Positions 1-12,012 are shown, counted from the stretch's first letter. The stretch is DNA of 64,000 nucleotides from Sphaerolaimus hirsutus (GCA_964036195.1 OZ038453.1:1302001-1366000); one strand, 5' to 3'. A program made the numbers and translations. The notes: generated from the sequence alone by a model not told the origin.

Positions 1-326
1 TAGAGAACGTAAATGACAAAGGCTGCGGTTTGTCATCTGGGTAATGCAAAACACACGTTAAAAACGATGACTCTGTTATGTGAGAACAGTGATTATACGT
101 CTACACACTTATACAAGTCTTTAGAGTCTTATAACTGGCGATTTTTGTTGCATTTTTGACGTCTGCGTACGTTTCAGACGACAATTTAGTACTTGGTTTT
201 CAAAAAATTTCTGGCGAAATAATAAACCCCCCCCTCGAAATACCCCCCCCCCCTCGTTTAACCCCCCCTCAAAATTCTCACTCTGAAACAATAAACCCCC
301 CGGGGGTATTTCGAGGAAATACGGTA
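1..326. mobile_element. Poly-C non-autonomous element, copy A (left-truncated by window)
   Basis: Right part of an element ending in GAGGAAATACGGTA, with long runs of C separated by CTCGAAATA and CTCGTTTAA motifs. The internal sequence (AACGTAAATGACAAAGGCTG at about 7) is shared with the copies at 4689-5131, 41250-42058 and 56586-57015. It has no coding capacity; the 60-codon frame at 156-338 is just the C-run repeat. Its left end lies outside the window. Confidence 0.75.
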
Positions 327-350
327 TGTGAGCACTGAGGTTGTTGGTTG

Positions 351-1159
351 CAGAGTTGCGAAAGCGTATTTACGCTTACCCGAAATACCCGGGTAAATGG
401 GTATTTATATTTACGCTTACGCTTACGCTTTCATTAAATACCTGTACGCTTTATTATGCTTTCCCGGTCGAAATACCCGGGTACCGAAAGCGTAAAAAAC
501 TATTCACATAGCCAATTTTAATGCTTTTGAAAAAGCATAAAACTACAAAACAGAAAGTTAAGTAGAACGTGTAGAGATAAAAAGTAACTGAGTGTGTGTA
601 GAAACGCTCTGAAAATAGCGTCACATGTACAAATCCTGTGAAAATATGAGCACAATGTACCTACTGGCTAAATATAGAGTCTAGAAATTTTGCGGCTTCT
701 GAATTCGCAATTTTGGTGCCATAATTCATTCTGACGACGATGTTGTCACCATTGACAGCACTAAGTCTCAGTTAGAAGATAACGCAGATCAGAGTGCCGC
801 TGCCTTTGAAATGCCATAACATCCTAGAGCAGACTACCAAGTGGGTGTCCTACTAGACCCCTGGTGTTGAACAATGTTTATTTGTTACGTTGATCGTGAT
901 CTTTTATTGTGTTGATAAAAAAATGTGAAAATGAATGGAAACAACGTATGAACTTATCTAAAAGTGAACGCATAGGTGTTTTTTGATCCTCAACAGCAAG
1001 ATCACTTTCTAAGAAAAAATTTACGCTTACACTTTATTTTACGCTTTCCTAGGTATTTTAAAAATACCTTACGCTTTTAGTATCCATACTCAAAATTTGG
1101 AAAGTGTATTTACGCTTACGCTTACGCTTTCCAAAAATACCGGTATTTTAACAACTCTG
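351..1159. mobile_element. hAT-like non-autonomous element, CAGAGTTG ends, 8-bp target duplication
   Basis: The left end reads CAGAGTTG and the right end CAACTCTG. The flanking octamers at 343-350 (GTTGGTTG) and 1160-1167 (GTTCGTTG) match at 7 of 8 positions. Both subterminal zones are packed with TTACGCTTACGCTTTCC-type direct repeats. No transposase frame is visible. Related ends occur at 21975-22000, 35063-35146, 41011-42253 and 56200-56382. Confidence 0.75.
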
Positions 1160-1225
1160 GTTCGTTGAAAAGATTCACTATATGTCATATTCATAAGTGG
1201 CTGTTATAGTTTCCACTACTTCAGT

Positions 1226-1568
1226 CAGTGACGAAAAATGTGGCGGTGACACAGTGATTGTCACCGCCTAGATTCCGGGTGTCACCGCGACAAAATGCGG
1301 TGACAATCACTGCCATATAAATTGATTGAAGGTAGAAAGCGGAAAAATAGGGAAAAATAGGTATTTAAGCACGTATATAGCTGAAAATAGTGATTTCGAA
1401 TGTGAAAATTGGCAAAATAGAGCAAAGATAAGCCATTTTGAGTGAAACTTGTGGAAAAATCGCTCAAAATGCCTGCAGTAGTCAAGTTATAGTATAAAGG
1501 TGTCACCGCCTCTAAAATAGCTGTCACTCACTGTCACCGCCATAAATTTTGACCATTTTTTGTCTATG
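1226..1568. mobile_element. hAT-like MITE with GCGGTGAC repeats
   Basis: A perfect 8-bp duplication ACTTCAGT lies at 1218-1225 and 1569-1576. Imperfect terminal inverted repeats (CAGTGACGAAAAATG against the complement of the right end) are followed inward by several GGCGGTGACA / TGTCACCGCC motifs. The AT-rich core holds AAAATAGG-type repeats that also occur near 21690-21760. The minus-strand 81-codon frame at 1282-1527 is incidental. Confidence 0.8.
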
Positions 1569-1869
1569 ACTTCAGTCCTATGTGATCTATATTTCTACTT
1601 AATATTGTCTGTATTTGACACACCCCAGGTGAACATGTTTGTAACAATTTGCCAGGCTGACTTGAGTTGACAGTGGTGGTTGACAAGTAATGAATGAGTT
1701 GAAAGAAAACTGTGCTTACTCTCTACCTCTTACATGTGAAAAGCCTAAAATGCAACCAAAAAAGTAGAGGTGTAATGGTGCCACAGTAGTGGTGCCAGAA
1801 AATGTTGCAACATGCACAATCTCTGGCCATGTGGTCGCTTGCTGGAAATGAACATATGAAGGGTGCAGG

Positions 1870-2165
1870 CTGTCTGCGCCGGAAACGCGTAGTGTTTCCA
1901 GCGCGTTTATCGCTGCGCGCTCGCCAAAACCACAAGCGCTTTAACGGCTGCGCACTAAAGTGTTTGCAGGGGGGAAACCCTTTAGCGCGCGTGGTTCCCG
2001 GGCGGCAGTCGCGTAGTGCATGTGCCACCTGCGCGCTTGCCGGGGGGAGACGCTTTAAGCGCACGTGTCTCCCGTCTTGGAATCGCGTGCGCATAAAATT
2101 GGCTGCGTGTTTGCAGCTGGGAATCGCTTTAACGATCAATGGCAATTTGTTATTGATCGTTCGAG
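1870..2165. repeat. GC-rich island made of serial short hairpins (island 1)
   Basis: A compositional island in AT-rich DNA. It consists of consecutive imperfect palindromes, for example GGAAAC...GTTTCC at about 1880, GGGGAAACC...GGTTCCC at about 1970 and GGGAGAC...GTCTCCC at about 2044, most containing CTTTA or CGCTTTAA. Open frames on both strands here (to 140 codons) follow from the high GC content and show no protein-family signature. A second island of the same design is at 5500-5765. Confidence 0.6.
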
Positions 2166-2314
2166 TTTTTTTTGCATGTTTTTATTTTTTGCGTGCCACA
2201 CACACTTGATGTCAATAGGATTTAGTGTCAATTCGATTTGTAGAAAAGGATCAACATTTCAATTTGGGAATGGTTTCGCTAAATCAACAAAAATTTGAAT
2301 TACGGCCAGGGGGA

Positions 2315-2493
2315 ACTCCCAGACCCTGTAAAAAGCTCTGTAAAATGTCAAATGTCATGCAAAGTGTCAAAAGTCATGGAAAATACCCTGCAAAATGGCA
2401 ACCGAGTTGCCATTTTGCAGGGCATTTTTCATGACTTTTGACACTTTGCATGACATTAGACATTTTACAGGGCTTTTTACAGGGTCTGGGAGT
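2315..2493. repeat. Near-perfect palindrome (fold-back element), arms about 88 bp
   Basis: The left arm starts ACTCCCAGACCCTGTAAAAA and the right arm ends with its complement (TTACAGGGTCTGGGAGT). The centre is near 2404. The arms carry TGTCAAAAGTCATG and CCCTGCAAAATGGCAAC units. A partial relative (TTTGACACTTTGCATGACAT) is at about 23945-24010. No coding potential. Confidence 0.85.
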
Positions 2494-2519
2494 GGCACCA
2501 GTTGGCCCAGTTGACATCC

Positions 2520-3640
2520 AATAAAACTTGTACTGGTGCTTTTACTTTCCGCAGAATCGTAAGAAAATGATGCAAACTGAATGTGAAAAATAAGCGCTGA
2601 GTGACCAAACACTAAAAAAACACATTTTGGCGCTCACGAAAACGATAGAAAAGCAACCTCCAAAAGAACGACATGTATAAATTACATTCGAAAAGTGGCA
2701 AAAGAAATTGAATGCTGCATGGTTTCATTGTTGTTAAAACGTATTTACATTCACTCAATAAATACATATAACTACTCGACTAAGCAATGGAGTCATAGAG
2801 TGCGTTATTTCCTAGCCTATGTAGATACTCCGCGCTGCGCGTGCTGCGAAATGCGATACTCTGCGATCAATGAATTTCGTTCCAATTGCCGCGTTAATGC
2901 ACAATTGATTTGTACTCCTTGAAATACCCCCCTCGTTTATCGACATCGCAATTACTTTATCAAATTCAGTTGACATGTGGCCTGTGTGGCACCAATGTAC
3001 TCCAATCAAAAAATTGGATGTAGCCCTATAGATTGGTATACCTACTATCATTGGTGGAAAATTTGGTGTTTACGTCAATGGGATAATTATATAAAGTTTT
3101 TTTCTGCTCTTTTCATCGATTTTTTTGCATTGCCATTGGAATTTATTGTTACAAAGATTACAAGATAAGATAATAATGTAAATTTTTATCAATACATTGA
3201 TATCTGTCCATGTGTGACATAATTGTCAAATTTTGCAGTGATATTTTCAAATTTGATATTAGAGATGCAATAAGTGTTAGCTTCCTCGCCACTGCTACTA
3301 AATATTAGGTGTTTTGTGGTGTGAACAAATAATATTTAGTATGCACTGAGCCCTTGACCGCTTTGTGAATTGCAGTGAGCATACAGTGTGTTTCATGAAA
3401 AATTTTATCGAGTTGTGTCGACTTTGACACAATTTTTATAATAGCACATGAAAATAGACTAAGTAACAAAAGTAAGAATGATAAAATTGAATATGTAAAT
3501 AACATTGGTACAGATTACCCATTCACTGTTAAATCATTTCCTCTGGGAGAATTTCTTTATTTTTGCAAAGATGCCATTCCATTGCTTTGGCAATTTCAAT
3601 GTTAGTCACACCCCATCGGTACTTCTTTCATGAAATGACA
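2520..3640. other. Unassigned AT-rich interval
   Basis: I see no gene, inverted-repeat element or structured RNA that I can support here. The open frames are short and lack family signatures. Confidence 0.5.
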
Positions 3641-3644
3641 CTGT

Positions 3645-3881
3645 ATTGTGCCAGCGCCATGCCAAAGGAGAAAGCGCCATGGCTCTTCTGGCGCTTGGCA
3701 CTATTTTACTCTGGCGCCATTGGCACTTGGCGCTAGTGGTCGGAAAAGCGCCATTTCGGCGCCATTCAGAAAGTGGGCGCCAGGCGCCAAGGGCGCTACA
3801 CAAAAAGGGCGCCAAGCGCCAATGGCGCCATGGCGCAGCGCCCTCAAATAGCGCCAGCGCCATGGCGCCATTCCATCACTA
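3645..3881. mobile_element. GCGCC-array element, truncated copy
   Basis: An array of GGCGCCA/TGGCGCC units ending in GGCGCCATTCCATCACTA, the same right end as the complete copy at 22273-23178. The matching left end is missing, so this copy is truncated or rearranged. Overlapping open frames on both strands are artefacts of the palindromic hexamer. Confidence 0.7.
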
Positions 3882-4688
3882 CTAGGCGGTACACACTACT
3901 CTTCAACTAATGTTTTGAAAAATAGTTTATCAGATTTGAAGGCATTCGAGTTTTAGAAATTTCAATTATTTATAGATATTGTTTTTTTCTGATTTCAATG
4001 GGTAAACTCGGCAGACATGAAACGAGTCAGCGATTCGGTTTTTGAGTCTGCATCAAAATCTTTATAAAAATTTTCCACCAAAAATTAGGAAAACAAATTT
4101 GAAAATTCAAAAACGTTTTCAAATTCTTCTGGTAAAAAAATCGATTTTTGAGTGTTTTTTTCGGCAGGTTAAATAAAAAATTTGAAAAGTCCAAAAAAAT
4201 TTGAAAATTTGAAAACATTTCCGGATACTCAATTTTTTGACATCGTTGGTGTGCAGACACTTGAACACCCATAATGTGACAGCCCAAAAGTGACCATACA
4301 GGGTGTCTCATAACAAACTACATCATGTATTTTATAGCAAATGCATTAGAAAAATGGCACGTTAATGTATACTCAAACGTTTGTTCACGCTGAAGTGTGC
4401 CATGCGCAGTCAATTAATTAATTAATTTGAGCCACCCTGTATTCCCTATGCTGAATGTGTATGGTTAATCACTGTGGAAAAATACTTGTTCAGGTATACT
4501 CAGTGGTCTGCAAAGTATGTGCAGAACCCTACCATAATTTACTGAATAGAATCTTGTGATAAATTTCGTAATTTATCATTCCATAGTCAAAAAAACGAAA
4601 TATTATGATGATGAACTGCAAAAATGTTGGTTCATTATTCAGATGGATTATGGTAGGTTTCGATACTAAGTCTGATGTCGGCCTAGTA
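3882..4688. other. Unassigned AT-rich interval
   Basis: Contains A/T-run-rich sequence with AAAATCGATTTTT-like motifs (about 4060-4220), similar in flavour to 21280-21430. No gene is supported. Confidence 0.45.
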
Positions 4689-5131
4689 TACCATATTTCC
4701 TCGAAATACCCCCCCCCCTTCGAAATACCCCCCTCGAAATACCCCCCCCCTCAAAATGGACACTATGAACTTATAAACCCCCCCCCCCTCAAAATACCCC
4801 CCCCCCCAAATTTAGTGTATAGAGAACGTAAATGACAAAGGCTGCGGTTTGTCATCCGGGCAATGCAGAACACACGTGAAAAATGACTCAGTTATGTGAG
4901 AACAGTGATTATACGTCTACACACTAATACAAGTCTTTATTTAGAGTCTTATAAATGGCGATTTTTGTTGCATCTTTCGACGTCTGTGCACGTTTCAGAC
5001 GATAATTTAGTACTGGGATTTCAAAAAATTTCTGGCGAAATAATAACCCCCCCCCTCGTTTAACCCCCCCCCCCTCAAAATTCTCACTCTGAAAAAATAA
5101 ACCCCCGGGGGTATTTTGAGGAAATACGGTA
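4689..5131. mobile_element. Poly-C non-autonomous element, copy B (complete)
   Basis: The left end TACCATATTTCCTCGAAATA and right end GAGGAAATACGGTA form terminal inverted repeats. Inside each end are runs of 5-9 C broken by CTCGAAATA. The unique core matches copy A. It is non-coding; the 76-codon frame at 4605-4835 reads through the C runs. Confidence 0.8.
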
Positions 5132-5499
5132 ATTTGTTTTCACTTACGAAATCCAGAGCTATTTTCATTGATTTAGGGGAAAATCAATTAAACATGTGTT
5201 TTCATTTCACGTCACCTTTAGCGTGAAGGTTGCAATGTTTGCCTGGATTAATGAGGGCTTTTGTGGCGCGGGAAAGTGCCGAAAATGATGCAAACAGAAT
5301 AAGAGAAATAAGAGAAATGAAATACCAATTTCAAATGCCATGGGAACTTGAATTTGAATATTTGTCATCATAATTATTTGGTAATAATCTGAATTTATAC
5401 TGATCGAACCGCATGCTTTGCATTATTATGACATCTTACAATGGAATCGCAGGTATTGGCATATTTGTGCCATCACAAAATGAACAAACGGGACCGTCC

Positions 5500-5765
5500 A
5501 ATTCACATAACGCGCTTCCCAGCGCGTTTATATTTTCTTAAAGCGCTTGCGCTCATGGAAACTCTTTAACAGAGGGCTTCCAGAGTGCAAACACTTTAGC
5601 GTGCGCGCGCCTGCGCGTCGATAATTTGGGAGTCGCTTTAGCGACGTGTTTATGCGCGCTTGCATTTGTGCGCATGCATGAGCCCAGCGCGCTTGCATGT
5701 TGGGAAACCCTTTAAAGCAACGCGTAACGCGTTTATGCCTTAAAGGGTTTCCGTCGCGGCCAGCC
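5500..5765. repeat. GC-rich island made of serial short hairpins (island 2)
   Basis: Same design as 1870-2165, with consecutive palindromes such as GTCGCTTTAGCGAC (about 5630) and a longer one, GGGAAACCCTTTAAAG...CTTAAAGGGTTTCC (about 5702-5750). It abuts the left end of the 30-bp-TIR element at 5768. No protein family is recognisable. Confidence 0.6.
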
Positions 5766-5767
5766 TG

Positions 5768-5907
5768 GAAGGGTGTGCTTCTAAAAGTACCGATCTACAT
5801 AAAATCGATTTTGAGATAATCGCAATTGAAAGTTTGGAGTTTGCAATACCCATACATGGGTATTGGGTATGGGAATTTTGGGTATGAGTATTTCAGCCAT
5901 ATTGTTG
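5768..5907. mobile_element. Left segment of 30-bp-TIR element (interrupted copy)
   Basis: Begins GAAGGGTGTGCTTCTAAAAG and matches the first 140 bp of the complete copies at 52387-53068 and 53570-54251. The match stops at the CATATTGTTG motif, where the LINE begins. It resumes at 12523, so the element was split by the insertion. Confidence 0.85.
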
Positions 5908-6424
5908 TTTATTTTATTTATTTAACATGCATACCACGGCTGGCTCTACAAGTCACGGGCTTTATAATAACAATAAGAAAAATAAACGCGAAATTACAGC
6001 ATGACAGTGTCGACAGTTGAGATTATTAATCGGCTTTACCTGTTACCCAACAGTAAAATAAGCAAATACTTCATACACGTTACATGGAACAGGATATAAT
6101 AACGGTATATAAAACAGAACCAAAATGTTTGACAGGTAAGCTATATATGAGACTGGGGTGTGTTCTTGTGCATACTCAATACACATGACACTGCTGACCA
6201 TATACATGTGGAAGTTAAAATCCCATGATATGTCATGATGCAATGATCAATATGACGTGTATCGTGACCACTTTAAGTAAATCGTTGCACTTATATGACA
6301 CCCCGCGACTCAGAATGATAATCCATAAAAAAGAAGGGTAGACTGAAACACTGTAAATACCTGCACACTAGTTGTATTATTTCATTTGCAGTAGAGCATG
6401 ATAAAACAACTACACAATACAGTA

Positions 6425-9400
6425 TTATTCAAGGCCGTATAGATAGGTATCTAGTGCTGTAATATGTGTGGATATCAACCTTCTTGACTTGTTGCAGCTA
6501 CATTTTGCAAGGTGCGCCAGCTGTTCAATAGGTTCCCCGATACCCAACATATGACAGCACTTTTCCTCACAGCAGTCAGTTCTTAACTCCCTAAGGAATT
6601 TATTGCGCCAGTATATTATGGCCACATCCTGACAACCGTACAAGTAGTGCGATAATGTTGGCCAGAAGACGTGACCATACTTTACGCACGGCTTACACCT
6701 AGACCATTTTTTCCCCTTACTACTCAGCGCAAATTGTATTGTCTTTTGAAATAGTCCATGTCTTGCAATTACCCATGGCATTTCATCCGAGTAAATTTTG
6801 TATGTATTTAGGGGCTCTAGGTTGGATTCCCGGTAGCGCTCCATACGGGTACGTGACAGATACACTTTGCCTAGTGAGCTATCACCCCACGCATTTTGCT
6901 TAGCAATCTGTTTGATGCTCTTTAAACCCAATGATGGGTCAATACTAGCATCACATAATAGCGCTGCCGCCCGCCCAGAAGGGCTTTGGCGCCGTGGTAG
7001 GTTTAATTTTGTCCTACCCCACAGATTAAACGCCTGTTTCGTCGTTATGCTAACATGATTGCTTTCTAAGTAGCGGCAGTGACCTACAATGATTTGTGTA
7101 TACCAAGCTTTCATTGTTGTCACATCTCCATCTATAGCAAGACATCTGCTTGATAGATGCACGGGGGTACGGCATACCTTTCTATATACAGACATTTGTA
7201 TGCCAACTAGCTTTGCCAAGGTTTGCTTTGGCAGGCCAAAGATTTCCACACCGTAGAAAACTTTTGTCATTGCATAAAGTGTCCACAGTCTGTTGACTGC
7301 CCAAAACAGACGCAACAACATTAACGCTAAGTCTCCAACCATAATAGCAGCAGTTTGTGCTCGCTGGAGAAGTAGCTGACGTTGCTTACCAAACATATCG
7401 TTAGCTGACGTAAGCGTTAAGCCTAAATATTTTATCTCATCAACTTCCGAAATGGACTGGAGATCCCTGTGTTTATCCCTACCCAATGTCCAAAGGCGTG
7501 TTGGGTTGGATTTACAATGGAAATGCAATATTTTGCTTTTATCAGGATGTATTGCAACCCCCCACCTCCAGGACCACTCTGTAAATTTATCCATTATGGC
7601 CTGGAGATCATGTGATGTATTCGCTAATAGAGCGATATCATCAACAAAGAACACCGCTGGCACTTTGGATAAACCAAGTTGTGCCCCTATCTTCAAGCTC
7701 TCCAGATCAGTACGTAAGTCCGCTAAGTATAGGACGTACAGACTTGGGGAAAGACAGCACCCCTGCCGTACACCTAGCGTATAAGTGAACTTGTCACTGT
7801 ATGTCGAGCCGTACTGTATTACACAGAGCAGATCGTCATACGTACTAGATATAGAGCTGACAAATTTTGAAGTGTACCCGTAATCTAGCAGCTTACGCCA
7901 CAGCTTATCACGGGGAACCCTATCGAAGGCCTTAACAGCATCTACAAAACACGCGGAAGCACCGTGTCTTCCGCTCAGACAGCCTTGTATAATAACATGG
8001 TTATCTGTTGTGCGACGCTTTTTTCGAAAGCCACCCTGCATACTTCCAAAACCTTCCACACTTTCGAAGGCTGATAGCAGCCTATTATTCAAAACGGAGC
8101 AGTATAGTTTTAGAATGTTGCATTGTAAACCTATTGATAGATAATTATCGACGTAAGATTTAGACCCCTTTTTATGCAGAAGGGATAGCTTACAAGTTTT
8201 TGCTGTATGTGGGATTGAATTTCCATCAAACCACGCATTGAACAGCAATGTAAGAACCCTAATTAACTGAATACCACTGCCGCGTAGCATTTCATGATAC
8301 ACACCAGTGGTACCCGGCGATTTACCCAGTTTTAACCTCTTAATGGCTTGTTTTATTTCAGTTGAGGTTATCCTCTCCTCGAGGCTACACCTAAGTGTAC
8401 CGGATATAATCCCTGACAAACTTGTTTTACAGGAATCTGGATATAAGCTCATTGGATTTGCCATTTGAACTTTGTTCCAGAATCCTTCTAGCACTTTTGA
8501 TATCTTATCTTTTGTATCCGCCAAGCCTGACTCTGATCTTAGCATTGGATACAGTATGCCACCCTCTTTATACCGGTGGGCCATACTATAGAAATCTGTT
8601 TTAGTGCTACTTGATTGCAACTCAACATCAAGTCGTTTGCGCTTGATGTCCAGCTCATAGTCATGCTCACACATACTTATTTTGTTACGTAGAGCTGTGA
8701 CAAGTGCTTTGTACTCTGAGTACATAATTACATTAAAGTGAAGTTTTAGCCATAATTTTTGTATCTCAGCTTTTAGACGACGTATGCGTACTGCCACGCA
8801 CGTTGTCTGACTCTTCATTACCTTTATAGGGTACCGCCTAGAGGCCACACATTGAAGATGTTCTAGAATGTTTTCGTACGTGCATTCATCATCGACAAGT
8901 GTAGTTAAAGATTCTTCTAGCCATTTTGAAAACGGTTTGATAACATCTTCTCCCTTCACAACCCATCTATGTGTATACTTATCATCTGAGGTTGCTACGA
9001 GTTGTATGTTATTGGCAACTACCTTTAAGTGTAGAGAGCAGTGGTCAGAACCGATTGACATATCACTTGTCGGACTGAAATGTGAAATTTCACTAGTCCA
9101 TTCAGCGGTGGTGTCAAACAGAGCTAGATCTAACAGTGAACGTGTTATACCAGCTTCGTAAGACCACCATATGTCAGTGACAGAGGTGCCAACGTATAAG
9201 TCGTTTACTCTAATAAATGAGTTCACTAGCCTACCTGTGTCATTTATCATGTGACTATTCCGATGAAGTCCCGGGTGATAATTACCTATATGACCGTTGA
9301 AGTCACCTATTAATAGGGATGGGTTACCGTTCGCTGTATTGTCTGATACTTGTTTGGACAAATTGGACAAGATAGTTTCATTTTGCTGCATGTAGTCTCT

Positions 9401-10225
9401 ATTTTGTGCTACTTTCCCAGCATCAAATAGATAAACTACAGCAAGCATTATGAAAGTGGATGATTTGTGACATCGTAAGGTGAGCCACAAAACATTTTCA
9501 CAACTTTCCCAATAGTCCCCTCCCAAGACAGAACATTCAATGGTACTTTATGTGTATACAGCTATTCCACCATTGCCATTAACCGGCTTCATGATGGCAT
9601 TTAGTGTATACCCAGGAATGTCAGGCAAGTGCACCTTGTGTACCGCATTGGTCTCACACAAGGCAATACAATCATACCCCTTAGACCCAATATTTTGGAG
9701 CTGTGCATGTTTGTGCCTGATTGAGTTTACATTTTGATAAAATACTGTAAATTCAGTACCAGACCTTATATTAGATTCCCTACCGGGCCGGATATTTGAT
9801 GGAGTACCCGTTATAGGGCTACCATTTTGTGTCATATCGGTTTGTAGAGTATCGGCATGTGACACATAATTGCGCTGCAAAATGCCAGATGCACCCAACT
9901 TCTTGTTATCTCTAACCATGTCAGTGCACTCATTATATACTGGCCTCTTTATATAATACTTGTATTTAAAGATAGCCAAAAGTCGGCCTACAGCGGCCAC
10001 AAGCGCAAGGCAACGCAAGTCATAAAACACGTTAAAAGGCAGGAGATCTCGAATTGGGATGAATGTATGGCAAAACATATGAAACCTGTGTCCTATAATT
10101 ATAAAGTGATATATTCTACCAAACCGGCAGTAAACTAAAAAGCACCGCAAATGTCTGAAAGATCTGGCAAAATGTTTTAATCTATATATTATGGCCATTT
10201 CCCCTTTCATTTCGGCTCTTCTCAA
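6425..10225 (-). pseudogene. LINE ORF2: AP-type endonuclease + reverse transcriptase, one nonsense codon
   Basis: Reads as one frame from 10225 to 6425 except for a single TAA at 9548-9550. The endonuclease begins with FYQNVNSIRHK and continues after the stop with GDFNGHIGN (about 9281-9310) and a catalytic SDH motif (about 9040-9053). The RT domain shows FVDAVKAFDRV (motif A, about 7925-7955), GVRQGCCLSPSLY (motif B) and FVDDIALLA (motif C, about 7640). A C-terminal Cys/His cluster (CKPC, HYLYGC) lies near 6620-6700. At about 1266 codons including the stop it has normal LINE ORF2 length. The product would nick target DNA and prime reverse transcription. The stop is one substitution from a sense codon, so this looks like a recently silenced copy. 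Confidence 0.9.
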
Positions 10226-10240
10226 TAGACGCCAATGCCG

Positions 10241-12001
10241 TCACGTTAACCAAGCACACAGTGCCAGATACGTCAAACACAGACGTACAGCACTGTATGG
10301 TGTAACCTCACACAGATAGGCATTAATCAATATATTATATATTATTACCATAATACCCGTTCTCACTGCAGGTTCATGACATCTCGCCAATTCCCCCTGT
10401 GAGGTCACGCCATAGTTAAATTTGGAGGAAATTAAACAAAAAATAATCACCACGCCGCAGCCAGAACAAAAAAGGTGAAGCAGTTCGCACCTTCTGAAAC
10501 AGAGGTGCATCTGCCTACCCGCCCTAAGCAACAGATCACCTAACGGCTGCACTACTTGCCCCCTTTTTATTCGCGGGATGGATTGTGGTACCAACACACA
10601 ACATATACTACTAAATGTGTAAAACACAATCAACTCCACCACACCAAGCCCACCTGGACCGGTTATTCTGCTGCAGGCTTCCTCGGCACTCGGATCCACT
10701 TCCAACTGAGCTATTTCGGCTGCCGCCGGCGCCACGAATTTGCGCCGCACCGCCAGCTCTGCGCCCGTATGGGAGTCCACGAGCACCGCGTCCACGTTTT
10801 TTCGAACTTCCTGTAAAAGTACATATTCATCAGTGGACACATCACCAGATGTTTTGCTACCATTACACGTCATCAAAATGACAGACCTCCCTTGCCCTGT
10901 TGAACAGGTCCGCCAGCAGCCTTTGCCCCTCTTTGCAGAGGTCGGGATCGGTTGACCCGCACATCTGGCGCCACCTGAGGTGAGGATGGTAATGTTGAAC
11001 CAATCAAAGTAACATATGTATGACCTGCAACATCTACCACTTATGTTAATGAGTGCTGTACCCTGTTTCGCCCACCTGGCTAGCGTTGGAGCGCTGTAAC
11101 CTTCCAGCGCCAGTACGCAATCCCGGGCCAATAGGCGCCCCAAAAACGTCTCCCCGTACTTGCTCAGATGGATGCCGTCCGTGCCTACAATCCCTTCATA
11201 TAGGCGCATTGTGTCCACACCCACTAGGTGCGGAATAATTGCGGATTTTTTGTTGCGCAGCATGTAGTTCAGAGGTTGGGTGATGGTTACACCAGGTATA
11301 TTGGCGCAGACCCGTGACAATGCTGATTCAATGTCTCTGCCCAACCTCCAAAGCACAGCCTCTGCGTACGCGTTGTGCGCGACACCCTCTTGCGCCGGAA
11401 AAAATGGCTGGGTTACGCAGCACACAATCGGAATGTGCGGCAAGCTTTGATTGAACAGAATGTAACGCAGTTGTAACAGCGCCATGTAAACATTCCACAC
11501 GAATTTGCAAATGCCTTCCAATTCCCCCGATTTAGCTAAGCAAAACGCGGTGTCAATGAAGTCCAGAATTGATTTCCAGACCACAATTTTCACCTCGCTA
11601 AAATCTGCCAGGGCACACGCACCTTTCATAGTCGCCATTCTACACCCTGTGTAGCAAGTGGCGATGGTTGACACAGACACCGTATTGGGCAAGTGCGATG
11701 CCTCCGTGTGGACTACACTTTTACGTAGACAGTCCAGGAGCGGCACTCTCACTGATTTAGCAGTGCTGTCGCCCAGCAACCACACGCGCAACGGTATGAA
11801 ATCGACCGACACGCCTAACCACCCATCACGCGTTCCCGTATGGTCTTGGCCATACTTGTCATCGCGCGAGAACTTATCAGAAGAGAAGTTCGTGGGCAGC
11901 GGCGTTAAAGACCATACAGGCGATTGCCAGGTCACCGGACGCTTCACATCACGTTGCAGGTATGGCTGCCATTTGCACGGGTCATGGTCAAATGAACGCA
12001 A
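10241..12001 (-). CDS. LINE ORF1 with SGNH/GDSL-esterase-like domain
   Basis: An open frame of 586 codons; the true start is uncertain because the frame runs into the MITE at 12013. Counting from 12001, WLLGDST at residues 74-80 gives the nucleophile Ser79, and GTDGIHLSKYG at 273-283 gives the Asp275/His278 pair typical of block V of SGNH hydrolases. The stretch between them (IPIVCCVTQPFF) fits the central strand. A clear block III GxND was not found. Established: CR1-like LINEs carry an esterase domain in ORF1. The C-terminal third has no recognisable domain. It sits just upstream of ORF2 in the same frame, so ORF2 is probably translated by re-initiation. A possible N-terminal part lies beyond the MITE at 12422-12499 (minus strand). 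Confidence 0.7.
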   Translation of the reverse strand: MRSFDHDPCKWQPYLQRDVKRPVTWQSPVWSLTPLPTNFSSDKFSRDDKYGQDHTGTRDGWLGVSVDFIPLRVWLLGDSTAKSVRVPLLDCLRKSVVHTEASHLPNTVSVSTIATCYTGCRMATMKGACALADFSEVKIVVWKSILDFIDTAFCLAKSGELEGICKFVWNVYMALLQLRYILFNQSLPHIPIVCCVTQPFFPAQEGVAHNAYAEAVLWRLGRDIESALSRVCANIPGVTITQPLNYMLRNKKSAIIPHLVGVDTMRLYEGIVGTDGIHLSKYGETFLGRLLARDCVLALEGYSAPTLARWAKQGTALINISGRCCRSYICYFDWFNITILTSGGARCAGQPIPTSAKRGKGCWRTCSTGQGRSVILMTCNGSKTSGDVSTDEYVLLQEVRKNVDAVLVDSHTGAELAVRRKFVAPAAAEIAQLEVDPSAEEACSRITGPGGLGVVELIVFYTFSSICCVLVPQSIPRIKRGQVVQPLGDLLLRAGRQMHLCFRRCELLHLFCSGCGVVIIFCLISSKFNYGVTSQGELARCHEPAVRTGIMVIIYNILINAYLCEVTPYSAVRLCLTYLALCAWLT

Positions 12002-12012
12002 AAGGTCCCTTA

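Noticed and set aside
1723-2209. 135-140-codon frames on opposite strands in GC island 1
   Set aside because: Mutually antisense frames in high-GC hairpin DNA without protein-family motifs. Not supported as genes.
9548-9550. LINE ORF2 stop as a recoded codon or a gene boundary
   Set aside because: It is TAA in the middle of the endonuclease domain with the frame continuing on both sides, best explained as a simple nonsense mutation.
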